From Asterias rubens (lineage: Eukaryota; Echinodermata; Asteroidea; Forcipulatida; Asteriidae): a stretch of DNA of 64,000 nucleotides. Position numbers and translations under genes: made by a program. Shown here piece by piece: positions 1 to 11,827 of this stretch. How positions within the stretch are numbered: position 1 is the stretch's first letter; each line of letters opens with the position of its first letter. Location of the stretch: assembly GCF_902459465.1 (NCBI RefSeq), contig NC_047065.1:744001-808000 (forward strand), in the 5' to 3' direction. Under the pieces are notes generated by a model. It searched no databases. It was not told where the DNA came from and saw only the letters and a program-made list of their open reading frames with translations.

Positions 1-2262
1 ATGATGCCTTGATGATGGAGGTGAGTTGTCTGTTCTGAATACGCACCCTAAGATTTTATTTCTCTGTATTGAACCGAAAATCCAGGGTATTTTTAACCCC
101 CCCCCCCAAAAAAAAAAAAAAAGAATAAAAAGATAATAAATAATTAATAAATAAATTAATAAATACATAACAATAACGGGGGGGAAAAAATTCAAACTGC
201 CTCTAACTACTGGGCAATCTCGGTGCTCTAATAAAATAACACAGCATTTGAAAAACACACTTTACTAAAAACAATCAAAGCCGGCGGTCAGGAAGAAGTT
301 TAAGATTAAGTAAAAGTATTGTCAAACTGTGGGGAAAGTAAGCAGAAACAAGAGTGTTTTAAGTTTCTACTGGAAGAGAGTGATGTTGTGCATTTGGCTG
401 AGGTCTTCAGAGTCTTGGTGCTGTGTTGGAGTAAGCCCTGTCCCCGTAACTGGCCAGGCGAGTTCGAGGAACATGGAGCGTATTGCTGATAGACCCCAGG
501 TCTTGGGTTCCAATCCAACCTGGGTAACATGCCTTTGATTTGTTTTCAAAGAGCTCAGGCAAGTACTGAGACAGTGCTACAAACACACATGTAAAACACG
601 TTGTTTGTGGTGGGTAAAACCAAAATAAATATTATTGACATGTTTATATTTTAAAAAAATCAAAAAAATCAAGAGGACTATATGAATTAAAACAACAGTC
701 AAAAATAGTGAAACTAGATAGCAGAAAAGACTTTTCTCAAAAAAGTTGCTGACAGCTTTAAAGACAAAACTTTGGTAAACAAACAAACAGAATCCTCGGG
801 GAATAGGTATTAAATATCAGCCACACACCAATGCTGACCACAGTTTATTTGAACAAAAAGGAATACAACTTGTTTAACATTATTGATACACGAAACTGAA
901 CTTAAGAAGTGTAGATTAGATTAAAACTGGCTACAAGTGATGTCTGCTTAAAATATGATAATAATTTAATTTGATGGTCTTCGTTAAAGTAACATTAAGC
1001 TCAGTTGTCTCTGGGAAAAGTACCCTTGTAGTTTATTTAAACATGGACTATGAGCCAATTATCTTAAATCTAGGTGCCAACTTCACAAAAATCATAGTCC
1101 AGCATATTTGTTAGAGTGGATGCACACCATTTGATTACCGATATTGATGACTGTGAATAACTGTTTTGCAGTAATGGCAGTTTTTACCACAATGGCAATC
1201 ACTGAAACTGTCAAAGGATTGATTATGATGTTGAAGACAATGTCACTGTCAATGCCAATGACAATTTCATCGACAGATCCGGGGCTTGTAACTACAGGTC
1301 CACTGCCATGTCAGCTATTGTGAGCAAGTGACAATTCCTCAGTAATGTGTTTTTTTTTTAGTTTTTTTTTTATTGACATCCAACAGCGGAAAGCCACCAC
1401 TTACAGGAATCATTAAAAACTATGTATAAATATAATTATAAATATGAATATAAATATAACAATATATTACTAAAAATTACACAATATTGATAAAAACATT
1501 ATTATAAGTCAGCACTGATGATGATAGTGACGAGTGCTGATGACAGTTCTGATTGATGATGACAGTGACGATGAAAGTGCTGATGACGACAGTGACAATG
1601 ACAGTGTTATTTATGGCAGTGTTGATGACAGTGCTGATAATGACCGTGACGATGACAGGCTGATGATGATAATAACAATGACAGCACTGATAATGGCAAT
1701 GACTGTGCTGTTGAAGATAGTGACTCTGAAGTGCTGATAGTGACAATGACGATGACAGTGCTGATAATGACAATGACAGTAGGCCTACTGACACTGTTTG
1801 GAACACTGTAAGTACTCTCAATAACGCTGATCTACCAAACATAACACACGATCTGGTCTGGTTCCCTGCCCCATCAACTAATGGTTTTTATATCTGAAAT
1901 CAAGTCAAATCTGAAATCAAGTCTGCCTTTTGTTGGCCTACATCAGAACCAATATTGAAAGCAAGGGATACTTATTGTTCACATGGTCCATAATAAGCCT
2001 TGGTGCAATACTTCAGTTGAGTCACCAGCCTTTGTGAAACCAATCACTGTGGTTAATTCATCAGGCTGGTTTCTCGCTATGCTGAAGTCCGAAGCAACTT
2101 CAGAAAGCCTTGCACCATTCTAAAATAGTATAAATCTGGACTGATCCATTGTTCGTTTCTTGCTTTGTCCATATATTATAGGGTCTTCAGGGACCAGACC
2201 AGAACCGTGAAATGTTTGATGATGACGTCGATGAGATCATTAATGAGTTTGAGGATAACTAG
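1..2262 (+). CDS. 3' end of an unrecognised gene, acidic C-terminus
   Basis: The window opens in an exon that ends at base 20 with a strong donor (GAG|GTGAGT). The frame DALMME joins in phase 0 to a terminal exon starting at 2182 or 2191 (two in-frame AG acceptors three codons apart) and ending with TAG at 2260-2262. The last 16 residues are acidic, reading MFDDDVDEIINEFEDN. Both acceptors keep the frame, so they could give a small three-residue alternative. I do not recognise the protein, and too little of it lies in the window to assign a family. It is on the same strand as RBCK1 downstream; since the upstream RBCK1 exons were not found, the boundary between these two genes is uncertain. 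Confidence 0.5.
1515..1790. repeat. Imperfect GATGACAGTG-type low-complexity repeat
   Basis: Degenerate tandem runs of GATGACAGTG and ACAATGACAGTGCTGAT fill this stretch of the first intron. It reads as Asp/Ser-rich on one strand, but open frames here are a by-product of the repeat. The rest of intron 21-2181 is AT-rich and has a C9/A16 homopolymer junction near 101-122; I see no further gene in it. Confidence 0.7.
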
Positions 2263-2498
2263 TATGACTTGAGGTGCATGGACCGATACCAGTGCTGCCA
2301 TCTCGCCCTGATTCTACAGAAAGTTCCCTCAAAATAAATAAATCTTTCCATGTTCTGATGAGCAGATATGAACAACTCTGTGATTTTGGAAGTTTGCCCT
2401 CCTTGTGTAGAATATAATTCTAAATTGATCCCAGATTGTTGCCTGAAATCTCCCTGATTGCAAGTACAAATGATTGCAGCTCTGTCATAACCTTCCAG

Positions 2499-2644
2499 GG
2501 CTTGATTTCACAAAGCAAGAAAACTCATCGTAAGACAAATTGTCAGTATCACCATAGTGATTTATATTGTGACATCACACTTTGCTTAGCAACTACAATT
2601 GATTTGCAGTTAAAATCAATCTTAGTTCTTTGTGAAATTGGCTC
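2499..2644. mobile_element. Palindromic MITE, CTTGATTTCACAAAG family
   Basis: The ends are inverted: GCTTGATTTCACAAAG at the left and CTTTGTGAAATTGGC at the right. The same terminal motif recurs at 4379-4543, 57062-57192 and as a fragment near 29315-29336, so this is an interspersed non-autonomous element with no coding capacity. Confidence 0.65.
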
Positions 2645-3406
2645 CATGTACATCTCGTGTTTTATGAAAGTTTGAGGCTGTGTTTGAATTGATGGCTTGA
2701 ATGGCGACTACGATCAGATCGCTTCCGAGGTACATTCCTCGTCAGCGCCATTGCAGCTGGCGTCCAAAGCCTTAGCTGATTATTACAGTTACCGTCCACA
2801 TGAACCAAGTTCTCTATTTGATGGACTTTTATTTAACTTTATTGAGCAATAGGGTTAACTATTAGTACACAGCTGCAAAACTAACAAGTGCCAGGAGGAC
2901 ATTATTGTTCTCTTTTAGTTAAAAAATGTCTTTGTTTCAGTCAGGCAGATAAACCTGACTGTTTAAGTAGTGAAACAGTTTGCTGACCAAAATTGTGCTC
3001 ATTGTCTATTTCATCAAGTTTATTGTGTGTGAATTGAGGACCAACTTTATGGTCTGTAAATTTCTTGTCATTACGTACATGAACTCAGTTATTTGTAAGC
3101 CAATCCGGAAGCCTGTCAACATGCAGCACTTGGCAATACATGCAGACAATTTAAACAAGTTGAAACATTTAAACTTTTACAAGTTCTGTTGGTAGGCCTG
3201 GAATTACATGTAGGCCAAGGCTGCTGTTGCCCCGTTCTTGGCCTTGATGCCCCTTCAAGAGGTTCTTATGGACTTGAAAGTCTCCAATGGAATTTTCTTT
3301 TTTACTTTCAAAATGAAAATGGGCTTGCGTTGTGTCTGGGGGAAAAAATATGTGGTTCTTTAAATCACTAGAAATAGTGTGTTTCTTTCATCATTCCAAA
3401 GTTGAA

Positions 3407-3585
3407 TAAGTGTCCTGACATTTCGACCCCAACTAGCAGAGTCTATCTCAAAGGCTAAATGAGAAAAGCCTTTGAGATTGACTTTGCTAGGGTCGGAACA
3501 CAAGGCTACCATCTACTGTGAATTTTGCATTTATACCATAGGTTCTTTTGGTTGGTAAGCAGTTTGCAATCGGCTAATTCTATTT
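3407..3585. repeat. Interspersed repeat with TTTCGACCCTAGCAGAG core
   Basis: A segment with TTTCGACCC and TTTGCTAGGGTCG in inverted arrangement, followed by CATAGGTTCTTTTGGTTGGTAAGCAGTTTGCAAT. A close relative lies at 46832-46968 and its right part also at about 14385-14440. Repetition within the window is direct evidence of an interspersed family; its class is unknown. Confidence 0.6.
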
Positions 3586-4378
3586 TCTCATTCCTTTCAA
3601 AATTGTGAGGGAAAAAAAACACAAATAATCAGCCGATGCACGCTTCATCAGTGGTTGGTGGCCAATGCAAGGGGTTTAAACTGCATTAGATCAAGTAAAA
3701 GAAATGGTGCAATTGTGTTTTAAAAACACAAATCAGGTCCCACTTTCATGGGACTGCTTAAACCAGAACTCTGCGTTTACGACCCCTAGATGCCCATTAG
3801 CACCACACGTTTTACAGCAGGCCATGAGCTGGGAGTTCTGTGGTATTAAGAAGAGCCATGAAATTGGGCCCATTGGCAAATTTTACTTAATTTTATTTTT
3901 TGGTTTGTTGACATTTCTAGATTTATTTTCTAATTACTGTTATGGATGAAGGAGGAGGGGGATTGGAGTGGGAGTCGGTCTTGGCAATTTAAATATTGTT
4001 TTGTTCTAACCTCGGATGGTGGGATTGCAGCCCTGACTACCATCGCTATAAGGATTTCAAAATCATTTTTTATACGTTCAGCCAAATTGTTACCAATCAT
4101 GAATTTTTGCATACTACTAGTGTGGCTTATTTTAAGCAACAACTGCAGTATCAGAAGTTTTCAGAGTTTTAACCACATTCCAAGGGGGGGGGGGTGCCTT
4201 GCACAGCTGTGTACTGGATCTAATTAAGCATTTTCTACATATTTTGCGTCACTAACTCTGCTTAGCTGTGTTTATGAAATAGAAACTGATAATGCCCGCA
4301 ACATTGAGCGGGGGAGAGAAAGGGTGGCCCAAACATTTTTGCCGGGATCGTAGATGCTAAGTTGGTAGAGCACCAGCC

Positions 4379-4543
4379 GTCGATTTCACAAAGAGTTAGG
4401 ACTCGTCTTATCTCGAGTTAAGGCAAGTAACCCTTCCTAACTTAGGATTAATCTTAAGGTCTGCATGCTACAGTGCAGGGCTGTGACTCGTTCCAAGTCC
4501 TAAGATTAATCCTAAGTAAGGAAGAGTTTTGTGAAATCGACGG
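4379..4543. mobile_element. Palindromic MITE inserted into a SINE head
   Basis: Inverted ends CCGTCGATTTCACAAAG and CTTTTGTGAAATCGACGG bound the element; inner segments also pair (TCCTAACTTAGGATTAATCTTAAG against CTAAGATTAATCCTAAG). The flanks GCTAAGTTGGTAGAGCACCAG on the left and CAGGACATT on the right read on as one SINE head when the element is removed, compared with the SINE at 47726-47960. CAG on both sides suggests a 3-bp target duplication. Confidence 0.7.
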
Positions 4544-4965
4544 CAGGACATTGCTGGTTAGAAGAACATGAATGTATTATTGTAAATAACTGTTGCTTAT
4601 GTTTACTTAATATTGCTAAACGGTCTTCAAATTATGTTACTCAGAACTGAAATACTATATTAAATATGAACATCAATCATTGTTTCATTTATTTGAGTCT
4701 TTGTGAATGAATTTTTGTTTGTTGTAAGTATTTATTACCCCATGTGGCTTGGCATGGCCCATCTATTATTGGTGGTACATGTGCAATTTAGGACACTTTT
4801 TAGTACATCAAATTCAAGATTGTACATGTACATAAGTGAAGCTTTTGGAATACATGAAATATATCACACATATACGACCTTGGCAATGAAAGAGTTATAA
4901 AGAAACTAAAATTAGTGGTTTAAAGCACTCTTCAAATTAATGGCAATAAAAACCTTTAGTTAGTT

Positions 4966-5152
4966 AAGCCCAGTTCATACTTCATGCAAACGCGAATGCG
5001 AAGCAAATTTGACGTGAACTTGACATCACATCCTCCTTTCGCAGCGATTATTCGCAAGGGAGTAGAGCAGAGTTCAACTGCTGCGAATTGTTCGTTGCGA
5101 ATTTGTGACGTCAAGATTCGCTTCGCATTCGCATGAAGTATGAACCGGGCTT
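4966..5152. mobile_element. Palindromic MITE with AGCCCAGTTCATACTTCATGC ends
   Basis: The left end AGCCCAGTTCATACTTCATG pairs with the right end CATGAAGTATGAACCGGGCT, and GCGAATGCGAAGC pairs with GCTTCGCATTCGC inside. TTA flanks both ends, consistent with a TWA-type 3-bp target site as used by PIF/Harbinger elements; that class assignment is inference. No ORF. Confidence 0.7.
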
Positions 5153-5437
5153 TAGCCTACTGCAGCGTTTGATAGTACAAAGCATTTTTCACTTTGAAGT
5201 TACATATATGTAAAAGGATAACAGTTATACGCCCCAAAATTTGAATCTGAGATTAACGCTTCTCAGATTGTGTATGCAATTAAGGATTATTCTTCCTGTG
5301 TCAACTTTTTGTTCCAGATTTTCGGTGATATCTGAAAAATGCAACCACCTTTTTGAAATGAAATTTTTAGACATTGCGTTTATTGTATACCAATATAAAA
5401 TTTTCAAAAATAAAATAGGGACACTGCCAATATAGGA

Positions 5438-5552
5438 ATAGATGGCTCAGTTGGTAAGGCGCGTGCACATCAATCCGGAGGTCGTTGGTTCAAATCCCAC
5501 TCTAGTCAATTCTTTGTTCAACCCCAAAATTCTTTTATTCTGTACATCCACA
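5438..5552 (+). mobile_element. tRNA-derived SINE
   Basis: A pol III A box (TGGCTCAGTTGG) is followed about 35 bp later by a B box (GGTTCAAATCC) and a tail with TTGTTCAACCCCAAAATTCTTTTATTCTG. The ends do not form an acceptor stem, so it is a SINE head and not a tRNA gene. A related degenerate copy with GTTCGAGTCCC and the same CAACCCCAGAA tail lies near 6079-6215. Confidence 0.7.
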
Positions 5553-5634
5553 TTTATAAATGGATTAAACAAACTAAACGGTTTCACAAATTGTATTTAG
5601 TAAATACATCTTTTGTTTTTTGGTTTTAATTCAG

Positions 5635-8466
5635 ATGGACCGGCAAGATAAGATACAAGAGCAGAAAGACCGAGGTGCAAATTACCAGATGCTGGTAGAA
5701 ACAGACGTAATGTCTTTAGTACCCAACACAGAGATGTTTCAATGTTTAATCTGCTTCGGTGATGTTCCACAGGGGGAGGGAGTCATGCTGAGGGAATGTC
5801 TACATACATTTTGCAGGTGAGAAAGGTGTTGACAGTTTCAGGCAAGGGTTCTCTTTATATTAGACTTGATATTAAACGGTGGTAACTGTTTATTTGTTGG
5901 GGTGTTTGTTTGTTTGTTTGTTTGTTAAGAGGGAGGGTGTCGCAGAGGGCGCCCAGCTCATTTTGGTGTCCCAGGGATATCTGTCGCTGGAGAGTCTGTC
6001 CCCCTTTGGGAAGTTTTCACGGGCCAAGGGAGAAGGATTTTAAAAAGGGCGCTATCAGAAAGAATTTTGTACACAGCTCGCTGTATTGGGGGGACATAAT
6101 CTCCTGCTACACCGGCACGTTAATCCAGGGTTCGTTCGTTCGAGTCCCGCTGCAGTAAATTTTGTTCAACCCCAGAACTATTTATCCTAACTTACCCATC
6201 AGTCAGTTTCCCTTGTGGTCGATTTACTTGGCATGTAATATTTGAGTATAATTCCTCCATGCCCCCTGGTCATTACCTTGGTGCCCTTGAAATGCTCTTG
6301 TAGAAATTTACAAATTCCTCAAAGGGTGCCCTATATTAACCAAGGAGAAAATGTCTTGGTGCCCTTGCTCTTTAAAAAACAAAACGTACAGGCCTGACAA
6401 CCACACCTTGAAGTTTAGGGTTTGAGGTATGCTTCACCAGATTTTAAGTACACGTTATTGCCCATGGTCGTTGCCTTGGTGCCCTTGAAATGTTCCAGTA
6501 GAAATTTACTCATAGAGCGCCCTTTACCAAGGAGAAAATGTCTTGGTGCCCTTGCCCTTTCAAATACTAAGCATCAAGGTATATAATTCAATGTCTTTAA
6601 TAAATCTCAACAGAGAATGTCTACAAGAAAACATAAGACACAACACAGAGCCTGTCATAATGTGTCCTTACCAAGACGGAGACTACAGCTGCCCGGAAGT
6701 TATTATAGAAAGAGAAATCAAAGCGGTAGGTGTCTTTTGTTTTCTTCTGATTAATGGGTTTGGATACTTTTTTTAAAACATAAAAGACGATGTTCAAAGA
6801 TGGTTTGAAGATAATAATGGTAGAAGGCTTCCCTTAAAATATTAATTGCTGAGGTGCTGTAGTTTTTTTCAGAATTGAGTAAAACAATGTCACCCAAAAC
6901 AAATGTTGTCTGCGAAGCCGAAAACTATTCTAGAACATATATGGTACAATATCCTAATGCGACTCTCCTGAAAACATTGCTCTATGTTATTTTCAATTTT
7001 TTTTCCCCCAAAAACTTGACGGCAAATTAAGCTGAAACCTCTACTAATTTAAAAAGAAAATGCTTTTTATATTTGACCAACAGCTGGTCGGATCCCAAGA
7101 GTTTCAGCAGTATTTGAACCGAGGGCTAGCAGTAGCGGAGAATCAGGCATCGAACGCCTTCCATTGCAAGACACCAGATTGCACAAGCTTCTGTTTCTAC
7201 GATGACAACATTAACTTCTTCCCCTGTCCGGTCTGTAATAAGCAAAACTGTTTGACGTGTAAAGCCATCCATGAAGGAATGAACTGTAAAGAGTATCAGG
7301 AAGATTTACTGAGGAGGTCCGCTAATGATCAGGCTGCAAAGAAGACTAAATTGACGCTGGAGGTAAAATTTTATTTTATTTTGAATCATTAGATATATCA
7401 TTCCTGCTTCCTTTCACCCTCAAAGAATGTTACTGATTACTTTTAAGACACTGGACACTATTGGTATCTGTCAAAGACCAGTCTTCTCACTTGGTGTAAA
7501 TGCACCAACAGACAAATACATCTTTGTAACCACCAATACTTTACTTTTTAAATTAATTTTATTTGCTAGAAAATGATCAAAACTGGTGAAGCGATCAACT
7601 GTCCTCAGTGTGGAATCATCATGCTGAAGAAAGAAGGCTGTGATTGGGTTAGATGCTCAATGTGTAAAACGGAAGTGTGTTGGGTTACCAAGGGACTGCG
7701 GTGGGGACCAGCGGTGAGTATATTTAATAGATGTTAAATTTGCATCGTGGATGAAGAATATTCATTTTGGTTTTACCCGTATAAACCGATAAGTGTTAAC
7801 AATACTTTCCCAAGCTCTGTGAACAAAATATCACAGGCATATTACTCTGGTGGGATTCGAACCCACGACCTTTGCAATTCAAGAGCAGTGTCTTACCAAC
7901 TAGACCACAGAGATGGCTAGCAGCAGTTGGAATCCTATGGATTATTTAGTGGCTGGATAGCCAAGCTAACATAGAGGCCTGACTACGAGAGTGGCTGGCC
8001 TAACTGGATTGCTGAATAGCTAGATGGCTAGCTAAATGGCTGGTTTCTCCATGTTGTGAAAAGCTAGCTGGTGCCCAGCTTTTATATGCAGCTGGCTGGC
8101 TTGTTGGCAGAGCTTTTTGTAAAGCTTGGTGGCTAGCTGACTGGTTGGCTTGCTGCCTAGCTGGCTAGCTGACTGGTTGGCTTGCTGCCTAGCTGACTTG
8201 TTGGCTTGCTGCCTAGCTGGCTGGCTGGCTGGCTGGTTGGCTTGCTGCCTAGCTGGCTGGCTTGCTGCCTAGCTGGCTGGCTGGCTGGCTTGCTGCTTAG
8301 CTGGCTGGCTGGCTGGCTGGCTGGTTAACAAGGGATTCTGTAAAGCTGGGTGGTTAGCCCAGTTTGATGAAAAGATGGGTGGCTAGCTGACTGGCTGGCT
8401 TGGTGCTTAGCTGGCTGGCTTGCTGGCTGACTGGTTAACACAGCTCGCTGTAAAGCTGGCTGGCTA

Positions 8467-8503
<37 letters not shown>

Positions 8504-9198
8504 TTAGACCAGTTTTTTTAAAAGCTGGGTGGCTAGCTGACTGGCTGGCTTGCTGCCTAGCTGGCTGGCTGGCTGGCTGGCTGGTTATCACAGCTCGCTG
8601 TAAAGCTGGCTGGCTAGCTGACTGGTTGGCTTGCTGCCTAGCTGGCTGGCTGGCTGGCTGGTTAACAAGGGATTCTATAAAGCTGGGTGGTTAGCCCAGT
8701 TTGATGAAAAGATGGGTGGCTAGCTGACTGGCTGGCTTGGTGCTTAGCTGGCTGGCTTGCTGGCTGACTGGTTAACACAGCTCGCTGTAAAGCTGGCTGG
8801 CTAGCTGGCTGGCTGGCTGGCTGGTTGGCTGGCTGGTTAGACCAGTTTTTTTAAAAGCTGGGTGGCTAGCTGACTGGCTGGCTTGCTGCCTAGCTGGCTG
8901 GCTGGCTGGCTGGCTGGTTATCACAGCTCGCTGTAAAGCTGGGTGGCTAGCTGGCTGGCTGGCTGGGTAACACACCTTGCTTTAAAGTTGGGTGGCTACC
9001 TGACAGGCTTTCTTAGGCTTGCAAGCTACAGTGATTAAGTTTACTTATGAGGCATCCTTGTTTCATTGCCAGAAATATAATTCTAATCATAATTTATTTT
9101 GATTTCTTCCTCTGTAGGGAAATGGTGATATAACAGGTGGATGTAAATGCCGAGTTCAGGGGAGGAAGTGTCATATAAATTGTCAGAATTGTCACTGA
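5635..9198 (+). CDS. RBCK1: RBCK1 / HOIL-1, RBR E3 ubiquitin ligase (C-terminal exons)
   Basis: Five exons join in frame: 5635-5816, 6614-6725, 7084-7362, 7570-7713 and 9118-9198 (stop TGA 9196-9198), 265 residues. They encode the RING1-IBR-RING2 module of HOIL-1, the LUBAC subunit that also makes ester-linked ubiquitin. RING1 spans CLICF to [12 protein letters not shown] holds the HCKTPDC and [14 protein letters not shown] blocks; RING2 has CPQCG, then [10 protein letters not shown], whose Cys matches the catalytic Cys of the human protein, and CWVTKG. The protein ends GGCKCR...NCQNCH, including the C-terminal His reported as functional in human HOIL-1. The first listed exon starts with ATG directly after an AG acceptor, so it is probably internal: UBL and NZF exons expected upstream were not found. 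A short RBR-only form starting at this Met is possible. Confidence 0.94.
6238..6560. repeat. Two copies of a CCTTGGTGCCCTTGAAATG interspersed repeat
   Basis: In an RBCK1 intron two similar blocks (about 6256-6400 and 6460-6560) share CCTTGGTGCCCTTGAAATG, GTAGAAATTTAC and ACCAAGGAGAAAATG. Relatives occur in RPL14 intron 3 (about 36490-36610), METTL9 intron (about 40784-40905, reversed) and ZC3H3 intron (about 48240-48345). The first and last parts are partly complementary, as in a short hairpin element. Confidence 0.65.
7735..7925 (-). mobile_element. tRNA-derived SINE (reverse)
   Basis: On the minus strand an A box (TGGTCTAGTTGG) and a B box (GGTTCGAATCC) are about 35 bp apart, followed by AGTAATATGCCTGTGATATT and a tail ending AAATTTAACAT. 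The same tail with or without the head recurs at 57263-57432 and 61685-61805, defining a family. It sits in the last RBCK1 intron. Confidence 0.8.
8040..8995. repeat. CTGG/GGCTAGCTGACTGG low-complexity array with higher-order repeat
   Basis: The last RBCK1 intron is filled by GGCTGGCTAGCTGACTGG and TTGCTGCCTAG variants. A larger unit of about 337 bp (beginning TTAACAAGGGATTCT at about 8325 and again at about 8662) is present about twice, so a segment of the simple array was duplicated as a block. The ORFs read here (Gln-Pro-Ala-Ser repeats on the minus strand) are artefacts. Confidence 0.9.
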
Positions 9199-9419
9199 GT
9201 GAATGAACTAGGAACCATTTATTGTGATAATAACAAGAATTTTGGGAGGCTATTCATCCTTACTCAAAGCTTAGAAGCTGAATTGCAATGGACACGGCTA
9301 CACTGTGTTCAAGCAGCTGGCATGGAAGAACGCCAGCCACATATTGACCCATTGATTACCACAGAGCACATCCAGAGATCGGTGGGGTTTGATTTTTCTG
9401 GAGGGATAAAAACCAGAGC

Positions 9420-11095
9420 GCCCGGGAAAAACCATGGCAGAGGAGAGAACCAACGCACAACTCTAAACACATATGGCCTAGCCAGGTATCAAACTTGGGT
9501 CACATTGGTGAGAGGCAAGTGCTTTATGCTCATTAGCCAACCATACCCCACAAGCCAGAGGAGAGGACAACGCACAACTCTACTCACATATGGCCCTAGC
9601 CAGGTATCAAACTTGGGTCACATTGGTGAGAGGCGAGTGCTTTGTGCTCATGAGCCAACCATACCCCACAAGCCAGAGGAGAGGACCAACGCACAACTCT
9701 ACTCACATATGGCCCTAGCCGGGTATCGCACCTGGGTCACATTGGTGAGAGGCGGGTGCTTTGTTCTCATGAGCCAACCATACCCCACAAGCCAGAGGAG
9801 AGGACCAACGCACAACTCTACTCACATATGGCCCTAGCCAGGTATCAAAATTGGGTCACATTGGTGAGAGGCGGGTGCTTTGTGCTCATGAGCCAACCAT
9901 ACCCCACAAGCCAGAGGAGAGGACCAACGCACAACTCTACTCACATATGGCCCTAGCCAGGTATCAAAATTGGGTCACATTGGTGAGAGGCGGGTGCTTT
10001 GTGCTCATGAGCCAACCATACCCCACAAGCCAGAGGAGAGGACCAACGCACAACTCTACTCACATATGGCCCTAGCCAGGTATCAAACTTGGGTCACATT
10101 GGTGAGAGGCGGGTGCTTTGTGCTCATGAGCCAACCATACCCCACAAGCCAGAGGAGAGGACCAACGCACAACTCTACTCACATATGGCCCTAGCCAGGT
10201 ATCAAAATTGGGTCACATTGGTGAGAGGCGGGTGCTTTGTGCTCATGAGCCAACCATACCCCACAAGCCAGAGGAGAGGACCAACGCACAACTCTACTCA
10301 CATATGGCCCTAGCCAGGTATCAAACTTGGGTCACATTGGTGAGAGGCGGGTGCTTTGTGCTCATGAGCCAACCATACCCCACAAGCCAGAGGAGAGGAC
10401 CAACGCACAACTCTACTCACATATGGCCCTAGCCAGGTATCAAACTTGGGTCACATTGGTGAGAGGCGGGTGCTTTGTGCTCATGAGCCAACCATACCCC
10501 ACCAGCCAGAAGGAGAGGACCAACACGCACAACTCTACTCACATATGGCCCTAGCCAGGTAATCAAACTTGGGTCACATTGGTGAGAGGCGGGTGCTTTG
10601 TGCTCATGAGCCAACCATACCCCACAAGCCAGGAGGAGAGGACCAACGCACAACTCTACTCACATATGGCCCTAGCCAGGTATCAAACTTGGGTCACATT
10701 GGTGAGAGGCGGGTGCTTTGTTCTCATGAGCCAACCATACCCCACAAGCCAGAGGAGAGGACCAACGCGCAATTGTAGGCCTACCCACCTTCCTCCATGC
10801 ATGTACTCACATGGCCTTAGCCGGGAATCAAACCAGGGCCCCAATGGTGAGAGGCAAGTGTTTTATGCTCATATGCCAACCATGGAATTGGAAACAACCA
10901 ACGCACAACTCTATTCACCTATGACCCTAGCTGGGAATCAAACCAGGGCCGCAATGGTGAGAGGCGAGTGTTTTATGCTCATGCCAACCATGGAATTGGA
11001 AAGAACCCATGCACAACTCTATTCACCTATGACCCTAGCTGGGAATCGAACCATGGTCTCTTTGGTGAGAGGCAAGCTTTCATTGACCTTGGCTT
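9420..11095. repeat. 119-bp minisatellite downstream of RBCK1
   Basis: About nine near-identical 119-bp units run from about 9560 to 10760, flanked by diverged copies out to 11095. Homologous ATGs fall at 9851, 9970, 10089, 10208 and 10327, exactly 119 bp apart. Each unit contains GCACAACTCTACTCACATATG, CTAGCCAGGTATCAAACTTGGG and GAGAGGCGGGTGCTTTGTGC. Diverged edge units at about 10830-11060 read GGGAATCAAACCAGGGCC, similar to the reverse complement of a tRNA B box, so the unit may descend from a SINE. The first unit begins about 220 bp after the RBCK1 stop, so the array may lie in its 3' UTR or just beyond it. Confidence 0.92.
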
Positions 11096-11827
11096 TGAGT
11101 GAGGACTGATCACTATAGACCCTTGAATGTTGCACCACTCACTCAAAAAGCCCCCTCACTTGAGAAAAAAAAAACGCCCTCACTGAGGTCAGAGGAGGCA
11201 AATCATTTGAAGCTGTTTCATTAAGCTCAGCGTCCGTGCATCGTTTTGCATTATACAGTGTCTATTCAGTGCTTGGATCAGTGTGATTGGATTTAATGTA
11301 ATTCATAGAATACATAATATTATAAACTAAAAAAAATCTAAAATATTGTAAATTAGTTTTTTTTTAAAAGGCAGCTTCAAAATTATTTACAATCAAAACT
11401 TATAATATTTGTTGTTCACTTTATGCTGTTCAATGTCTACTCTATAGTGTAAATTCAGTAAAGAAAATTGTACATATTTATGATATCAGGCAATTGATTA
11501 ACCCCATGAATTCAAGGTCCCATAAAATCAAGGTTTGCAATGGCCTTTATAGTTATTTGTTTGCTAGCTTTGCCAAAAATGATAATGGTAACCGAACTGG
11601 GGTGGGGTTGGGGTGGGGTGGGGTGGGGTTGGGGATTACCTTAGTTTTGTTTGATTCAAAGTTGTTGAAAGAAAATGAAGGTATCTATGGGTCTTGGAGG
11701 AAGTCTTTGTGAAAGGCTTTTCTTTCCTAAAGTCCCTAAAGGCAAAGTATACATTTAGTTTTTGGAACCGTTTGTTTGTTTTAAGGGGTCTTGGTGCTTT
11801 TTGTAGGACAAAAAACCCACAACGTCA

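Larger units (their letters stand above)
2263..5634. other. Gap before RBCK1 exons; mostly repeats
   Basis: No exon could be supported here. The stretch holds palindromic MITEs (2499-2644, 4379-4543, 4966-5152), an interspersed repeat at 3407-3585 and a SINE at 5438-5552. The missing 5' exons of RBCK1 (ubiquitin-like and NZF domains in the family) could be here as short exons, but I found no matching Cys pattern or conserved segment. Confidence 0.5.

Noticed and set aside
5438-5510. Possible tRNA gene
   Set aside because: A and B boxes are present but the acceptor stem does not pair and a SINE tail follows.
8325-8975. Minus-strand frames rich in Gln-Pro-Ala-Ser repeats
   Set aside because: They are a translation of the CTGG/GGCT array inside an RBCK1 intron.
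9199-11109. Plus-strand ORFs of 66-212 codons
   Set aside because: They are the 119-bp minisatellite read in shifting frames; each unit change moves the frame, and no family signal is present.
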